Positions 58,528-64,000 of a DNA stretch of 64,000 nt are shown one piece after another. Both the position numbers and the translations under genes were made by a program. The notes under the pieces were generated by a model. It saw only the letters and a program-made list of their open reading frames with translations. It was not told where the DNA came from and made no database searches. This DNA comes from Adiantum capillus-veneris. Lineage: Eukaryota > Streptophyta > Polypodiopsida > Polypodiales > Pteridaceae. Position 1 is the stretch's first letter. Each line of letters begins with the position of its first letter. The stretch lies in contig CM043944.1 of the NCBI GenBank assembly GCA_014529385.2, forward strand, positions 176,753,740 to 176,817,739. The letters run 5' to 3'.

Positions 58528-61500
58528 TTTGGTGAACTAAACTAGGGTAGACAAAGCTAGTCATGTGAACTGACCAAGCTAGAGACATTGCAACATATTA
58601 TTGGATTAATGGCTTCTATTTTGTAGTAGTAGTATGAATGTCAAGTGCAGAATATGAATCCAAATTTGGGTACCAATTTGAAAATTGAAAATTAAGAATT
58701 GCAACAGTTTGCAAAAGGTGAATTGGGTGAATTTGAAGGGCAGGATAACACAAACAAATTTAAAGTATCTGAGCTAATAATGGAAAATAGGGAATTTGAA
58801 GTGTCAAATAATTGGAAACAAGAGATGCTTTACAATTAGCACTTGAAAATGCCAAACACTCAATTTTTCATCAATAGGGAATTTTTGATGGTTATGATCC
58901 ATTAGGATACTTGGATTGCTATGAAGAGGAGCTGGAGCTGCGTGGGTGCAAAAAGAAAATAAGATTCTAAAATTCAACAGGTTTGTGATCACTAATTTTA
59001 TTGAGAGAGTCCAGGAGCTTCACTAGAAAAATTTGCATAGCTGGAGCAAGTTTAAAGATGTTGTCATCCGAGAATGATGGGATCCAAGCATGTATGAAGA
59101 TGATGAGGACTCTGATAATATGCCTACCCATGCGGAGCTTGCAAGCAGATTAGGGCTAAACTGGAAACTGCTATTGGTGAATGCTTGCTTGAGTATGATC
59201 TCGAGGACGTCACCTAATAAAAATGTAACCTATCACTTGAGTTCAACAGAAGGGTATTTAAAGTTCTTGAAACTTACAGAAATGTATATACATAAGGGCA
59301 TTATTTTTTCAAATTTGAAAAAAAACTTACAAATTTTAAAATAAAAGGGTATATTATATTCCTTAAAAAATTCATAGATAAGGGGTTTTACAAACATGCC
59401 TTGAATGCACGTGATATGGTAGTTTTACACATAGTGAACCCCCCGAGAGTATGATAGGCTATCACAAGATAGAGATGACGAAGAGGTTGTCCACGCTGTC
59501 TATGCAAAGCTTGGAAATGCAAATTTCATGCTAATGGTTGAAGTTGAAGACTTACAGGGTCAAGAAAAGAACGAGGATTCAGAGGGTCATTATACACATG
59601 AGGGTTCATAGGGTGTGGATGTACATGCTCATCCACATGAATTGTGTCTATTAGATTTATAGGGTTTGGGTACACCAAAATTTAAGGGCTTGGATGAGCA
59701 AGGGTATGTGCTTGAATATCCCCATGGTGATGATTTACAACAGGTGCATACTCCTTCTTTATCAAGATTTTGTGATGCAGATCTCTCAATATGGCAGAGT
59801 GATCATGAACTTCATGATTCTTATTCCAAAGGGGATGCATAATAAATTGGAATCTTTTGGTGTTGCATATGATTGGGTTCATTGTGCCGATGATATGGAA
59901 AGGGACGTAGATGCAATTTTCAATATGCATGCTGATCTTTGTGCTACAGAAGTTCAAAGATATCCTGAATGAGGGGGAGAAACTTTATGAGGTTATGGAG
60001 GTGATTAACATTTTGAGGAATAGATGTATGCCATGTGTGCAAGAATGGTGGGTGTGTAAGAGAGGTGTAAGGATGGTCAAAGGATGCACTTCTCCCCCCA
60101 AAAAGGGGGTAGACATCTTTATGATTTTTTGCCTTCCAAAACTCCTACATATGATCTCCGATTTGAGCGGAGATTTATAGACCTGGAATCTACACGCCGA
60201 GGTCTTTTCATTGGTATGCTAGTTTAAGGGGAAAATTTGAACTCAAATAAACTAGCCGTTTTGCCTGTTTGAATTCAAAATCCATTCTTTGATTTCTTTC
60301 TTAATACTAAAGGTTTGACTCCCTTAAACTACCAAATAAAGAGGCCTTCCTAGACTCCATTCTCTTCCTAATGCTATGTGCTCATTGGATGAAGCTTTGG
60401 AAGGTTTCTCAATTATAGATGCAAAGGATACCCAGAAATTTGGTTTCATGCATAAGCAAGATGTGGTTGATGAGATGACATTATGCAGTTGTTGGATGAT
60501 GCTCTATTTTGTTTTGGGCATATACAAACTAGGAAAATGTTTTTCGATGCATCTTGAGAGTCCGATGAAGAGAAATTTTCCAGAGAATTGATGTATCCAG
60601 ATATGCATGATCAAAATCTTGATGCTAGAGGGGGTGAAGATGAATTACCAATCCTCCTACCCATGATTGATGATCAACAATTGGACGAGCCAGTTGCACA
60701 AGGGATATGGCAGTATCTAGTGATACCGACTATTGTATGAGATTCTCTATTATGCTATAATGTAGGAGATGTTGAGATAGCTTTTGATCCAGGAGGAAAC
60801 AATTATATGCATGGTCTAGGAAAACTGATTGATATGTCATTTGATTCGGGTGGAGATGGATATGTTCCTGATTTGGGATGGTTGAGTTATACTCCATATG
60901 ACCCAGGTGGGATTCACGATGGTTTATGGGATAATGGATACTTATGTTCCTTTGATGAGAAATTCTTGCGTTTTCCCTATGATTTTGGAGGAGAGTATAT
61001 TGTAATAAGGCCACATGCTGCATTTTTTTTCAAAGCATGCTCACAGTGGGGTAGTAATTATGCGTTTATAGGTTTTTGCTTGTAGTCTGGAATAAAGACT
61101 GGCACATACAGAAGGATGTGCAGGTTGATAGGGGGTGGATGTCATGCCACTTTGTAGGCATGAGGTGAAAGATGCAAATTTGCATACATTTTTGAGGTTT
61201 TGCCAGGCTTATGAACAATGTTAGCAGCTGTTATGTCAGCAAGAGGACTGAGATATCTGCTAAATGTGGGTTCTAGTGCCTAGAAGTGGATTTGTTGCCT
61301 TCAAGAGGAGTTTTAGTGATTCTTCCAAAATGTGATTTTATAAGCCAAATTTTTAGTGTTTTATGTGCTCTCCATGCTTGTCTTTACGGCTCGTCAATCA
61401 GAGCTACATTGAAGAAGTTATGTCAGTTTCAAGCTCTGATAACTTGTCGATCTGAGCCAGATTGGGCAACTACTGATGAATTGTCAAAGTTGATATGAAT

Positions 61501-61986
61501 GCATGGGGCTGAAGTAATCATTTTATGGAGTGCGTCAATCTTTTCAGATCAGAAAAGACCAGTTCCATACCAGTTTAGTTGTCCTGGCCAGTGTGCTATC
61601 TGGCAATTTTCATGCTTCAACCAAATAATCAAATATGGTTCACTTAAAAGGGCAATAAGTGCTCAAGAAGAATCTTTTCTAGAATGTCATTTGTTGCACT
61701 GCACTGATTGATGGATATGTTGGTGGACTTGTGATCGGCACTATCGTGGATGAGGTATATGCATAATGTAGTGATTGCCACTAATACCTTTCCCCAAATG
61801 CAATCACTTATACTTGCATCATGAAGGAAATTGGTACTATCCGATAAATTGAAAGAGGCAAAAAAACTCATGATGATATTACTAGGAGGGGCAGCTCGAA
61901 ATATGTTGTGCTTGGCAGGGTCTTGGTGTTGGATGTTGTGATGAGCAATGATTTGGTTGATATGCCATGCTTAGCAATGCCTTGGT
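58528..61986. other. Interior of the LTR-like element, mostly non-coding
   Basis: No RT, integrase or protease motif is seen on either strand, which fits a large non-autonomous (LARD-like) element. Fragmentary plus-strand frames look once-coding, for example HEDLQQVHTPSL-like text near 59740 and the D-x-G-G frame at 60770. Two short repeats of GTCACCC-type LTR sequence occur only at the ends. Confidence 0.45.
60770..61085 (+). CDS. Unrecognised frame with repeated D-x-G-G motifs
   Basis: About 105 residues open with an unusual glycine/aspartate/tyrosine-rich composition. FDPGGNN, FDSGGDG, YDPGGIH and YDFGGEY recur about every 20-30 residues, and DLGW and LWDNGY lie between them. The periodic motif argues for real former coding. 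The frame has an ATG at 60807 but similarity of style begins earlier (EIAFDPGG). It lies inside the LTR-like element and could be a gag remnant, but no family is recognised. Confidence 0.35.
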
Positions 61987-62535
61987 TGATGTTCATGCCA
62001 AATGTGATGTATTATGAGGCAGAGACTGCCCAATTGAGGACAATGGCTGCCCAAAGTGCAAATCAAATGACCCCAAGGGGGAGCCGACCGCCCAAATCCA
62101 TTCAATGGCCGCCCAATAGGCTAAAAAGGGGTGTGGTCACCCAATACATGTGAAAAGGGGGGAAAGTAAGAAGAGCATGGTGTAGGCAGGGGAGCGACAA
62201 CGAAGAAGGGAGGAGATGGACTCACGCAAGTCGGGGTGTTGCTCGAATGGGCTCACCCATGATGCGAAAAATTCATAGAAGACCATAGTAAATCATTTTG
62301 GCAGCACTCTCACCTCACTTTTGTTGTTAGTGCAAAGATGATCTTCCACATCATCATGCTTGCTCTGACACCACATCAGTCACGGTGCTGTGACTATCTT
62401 GGAGGGGCAAAAAGAGGGATTTTTAGAGTATTTTGGGGTATAGCGGGGGGGGGAAGCAAGGCAGGATTAGGGTATTGGAGAAGAAGAGCAACAGGAGGAG
62501 AAAGAAGAGGGGAATCAAAGATAAGAAGGCCTCCA

Positions 62536-62540
<5 letters not shown>

Positions 62541-62631
<91 letters not shown>

Positions 62632-62632
62632 G
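62541..62632. repeat. (TC)n microsatellite with rare G interruptions
   Basis: About 92 bases of CT dinucleotides with G interruptions near 62612 and 62632. Frames across it encode L/S or R/E runs only. Confidence 0.95.
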
Positions 62633-62639
62633 CAGGGCC

Positions 62640-62930
62640 TTGAAGCAACAAAGGAGGAGGGTGGGAGAAATCTCTCAAAGTTAAGAAGGGCTCTTTCTAT
62701 CTCAAGGCACGACAATGAAAAGGGAGGCTTCAGAATCTCTCTCGAGATTACGAGGAATAAGGACTCTCTCTTGCTCTCTGTCTCTTGACCTCAGTGAGCA
62801 ACAAGGGACAATCTCTCTCTCTCTTGAGCCATGAAAAAGAAGGGCTCTCTCTTGGACTTGGCCACAAAAAATAAGCTCTCTCTCTCTCTCTCGCTCTCTC
62901 TCAAGCCATGGCAAAGAAGGGATCTCTCTC
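62640..62930. repeat. Degenerate ~55 bp array alternating TC clusters and A/G-rich words
   Basis: Five or six units alternate a CTCTCTC cluster with an AAG-CA-GRCAA-GAAGGG-like word, for example CAAGCCATGGCAAAGAAGGG (62901) and GAGCCATGAAAAAGAAGGG (62824). It apparently arose by repeated duplication around the TC tract. Confidence 0.65.
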
Positions 62931-63305
62931 TAATATAGAGACTATGCAAAAATCGATCGAGCAGAGGTGAGAAAAGGACATTTTTGGGAAATGATGAGAA
63001 GAGAAGCTATATAGGGGGGTGTTTACTTGTCAATTATAGACTATTTTTGAGGGGTTGGGGATTTTCAATTATGGGTTTTCAAATCAACATGCATACCATC
63101 GGTTCTAATTTAATTTTCATTGCTATTAGTGTTCAGAGTCATGATATTATTTTGCAGTTTCTCTATAAGCATCTTTGTATCATCTTATTAACACTAAATT
63201 GGCCCTAACTGCACTGACCTCCCTTGGTTTGAGGCTAGACTGACTATCTGTCTAAAACCAGAAGCCAGACGCTTTCTCGGTTGACCTTCGAGAGACATGC
63301 ACTTC

Positions 63306-64000
63306 GACAACATTGAATATGTCATAGGTCTATCTTCAGTGCACCAAAGGTAAACTTGCATTGAATTTGATATTTTTTGGCTTGATATCTCTTGGATAAT
63401 CCAATAGGTGCTATAACTAAGCTTTGTAGAAAGTTTGAGCTAAGATGTGGTCCAAAATTCCATTGTGTGAACCCTTTTGTGTATCTTTGACGGACGAGTG
63501 AAACATAGTGAAGTGCATACATGATGTGAGAGTGCAATATTTATATAAGGTGTGAGAAATCTATGGAGATCATGCTTATGCAATCAAATGGGCAAAAAGT
63601 GCTCTATGTGTAAAACATTATCTTAGGCATGTCGTAGATAACTTCTGCCTAAAAGCATCTTTTGCCCTCAATTTGCCATGTATAGCTTCTACTAGTTTAG
63701 TTAAGGTTAAATGTGGCCTTGGTCTTATGTTTTGCACTTGGTGTTGATTTCCTTGAAGCTGATTGCCCCTGCCTAAGTTGAGTTGGACTCTAGGCTACCA
63801 ACTTGTGATTTTTGACCCCCCAAGAGGCTATATAGTTAATCGTTAGAGCGTTCCTTTCAAGTTTGGAGTCCATTGGGTCAATATTTTGCACGGAAGTAAA
63901 ATGTCACTTTGCAGCAAAGATTTGGTAAACTTTGCATAACCTGATGAAGAGACCTCTAATACACCCTCAATTCTCTACCAAACTTCAACATGATTCCAAC
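63306..64000. other. No gene seen
   Basis: Mixed-composition DNA after the right LTR-like repeat. No domain, RNA gene or repeat was recognised. Confidence 0.5.

Larger units (their letters stand above)
61987..63305 (+). mobile_element. Right LTR-like direct repeat (expanded copy)
   Basis: Partner of 57893-58527, with the same phrases in the same order. It is about twice as long because pyrimidine-rich arrays (62541-62930) and flanking sequence lie between the GGGATTAGGGTATTGGAGAAGAAGAGC phrase and the TTGGTTTGAGG phrase. Either the array expanded here or it was lost from the left copy. Confidence 0.6.

Overview
The window is land-plant nuclear DNA, dominated by decayed repeats. The plant assignment rests on a broken GH3/JAR1-type acyl-amido synthetase gene that keeps plausible introns, on Ty1/copia fragments of plant type, on a TGGCGCC primer-binding signal of the plant Ty3 kind, and on long GA/GT microsatellites. 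I cannot place it more precisely. No intact, clearly host-functional gene is visible. Most open frames are short and arise in repeats.

Layout. 1-9.9 kb: decayed repeat-derived coding sequence (555-1913), a satellite-like array (2541-3320), two minus-strand LTR-like blocks (3355-4188 and about 5100-6522) and small minisatellites. 9.9-19.1 kb: a family of diverged segmental repeats enclosing a minus-strand GH3/JAR1-like pseudogene (11535-13258). 19.1-41.1 kb: a strikingly AT-rich island bounded on both sides by its own kilobase-scale direct repeats. 41.7-54.8 kb: three nearly identical tandem copies of a 4.37 kb unit joined at G-runs. 54.7-57.1 kb: two head-to-head copia remnants. 57.9-63.3 kb: a probable LTR element with two unequal LTRs and a mostly non-coding interior.

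The most interesting part is the AT-rich island. From 29.3 to 37.6 kb it holds, all on the plus strand, an RPA70-like ssDNA-binding protein gene, two OTU-type cysteine protease genes in tandem, and a long Rep (HUH)/PIF1-helicase gene ending in an endonuclease/exonuclease/phosphatase (EEP) domain. That combination is the signature of a Helentron (Helitron2), a rolling-circle transposon. Upstream on the same strand lie three genes I cannot tie to any known Helentron: an unknown N-terminal domain joined to a pseudokinase, a short acidic protein, and an unrecognised roughly 240-residue protein. Downstream lies a duplicated minus-strand gene of unknown type. Whether these are cargo of one large composite element or separate insertions cannot be settled from the sequence.

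Nearly all coding sequence is decayed. The in-frame stops lie mainly where CGA, CAG or CAA codons would be expected, the pattern left by C-to-T change in methylated plant DNA.
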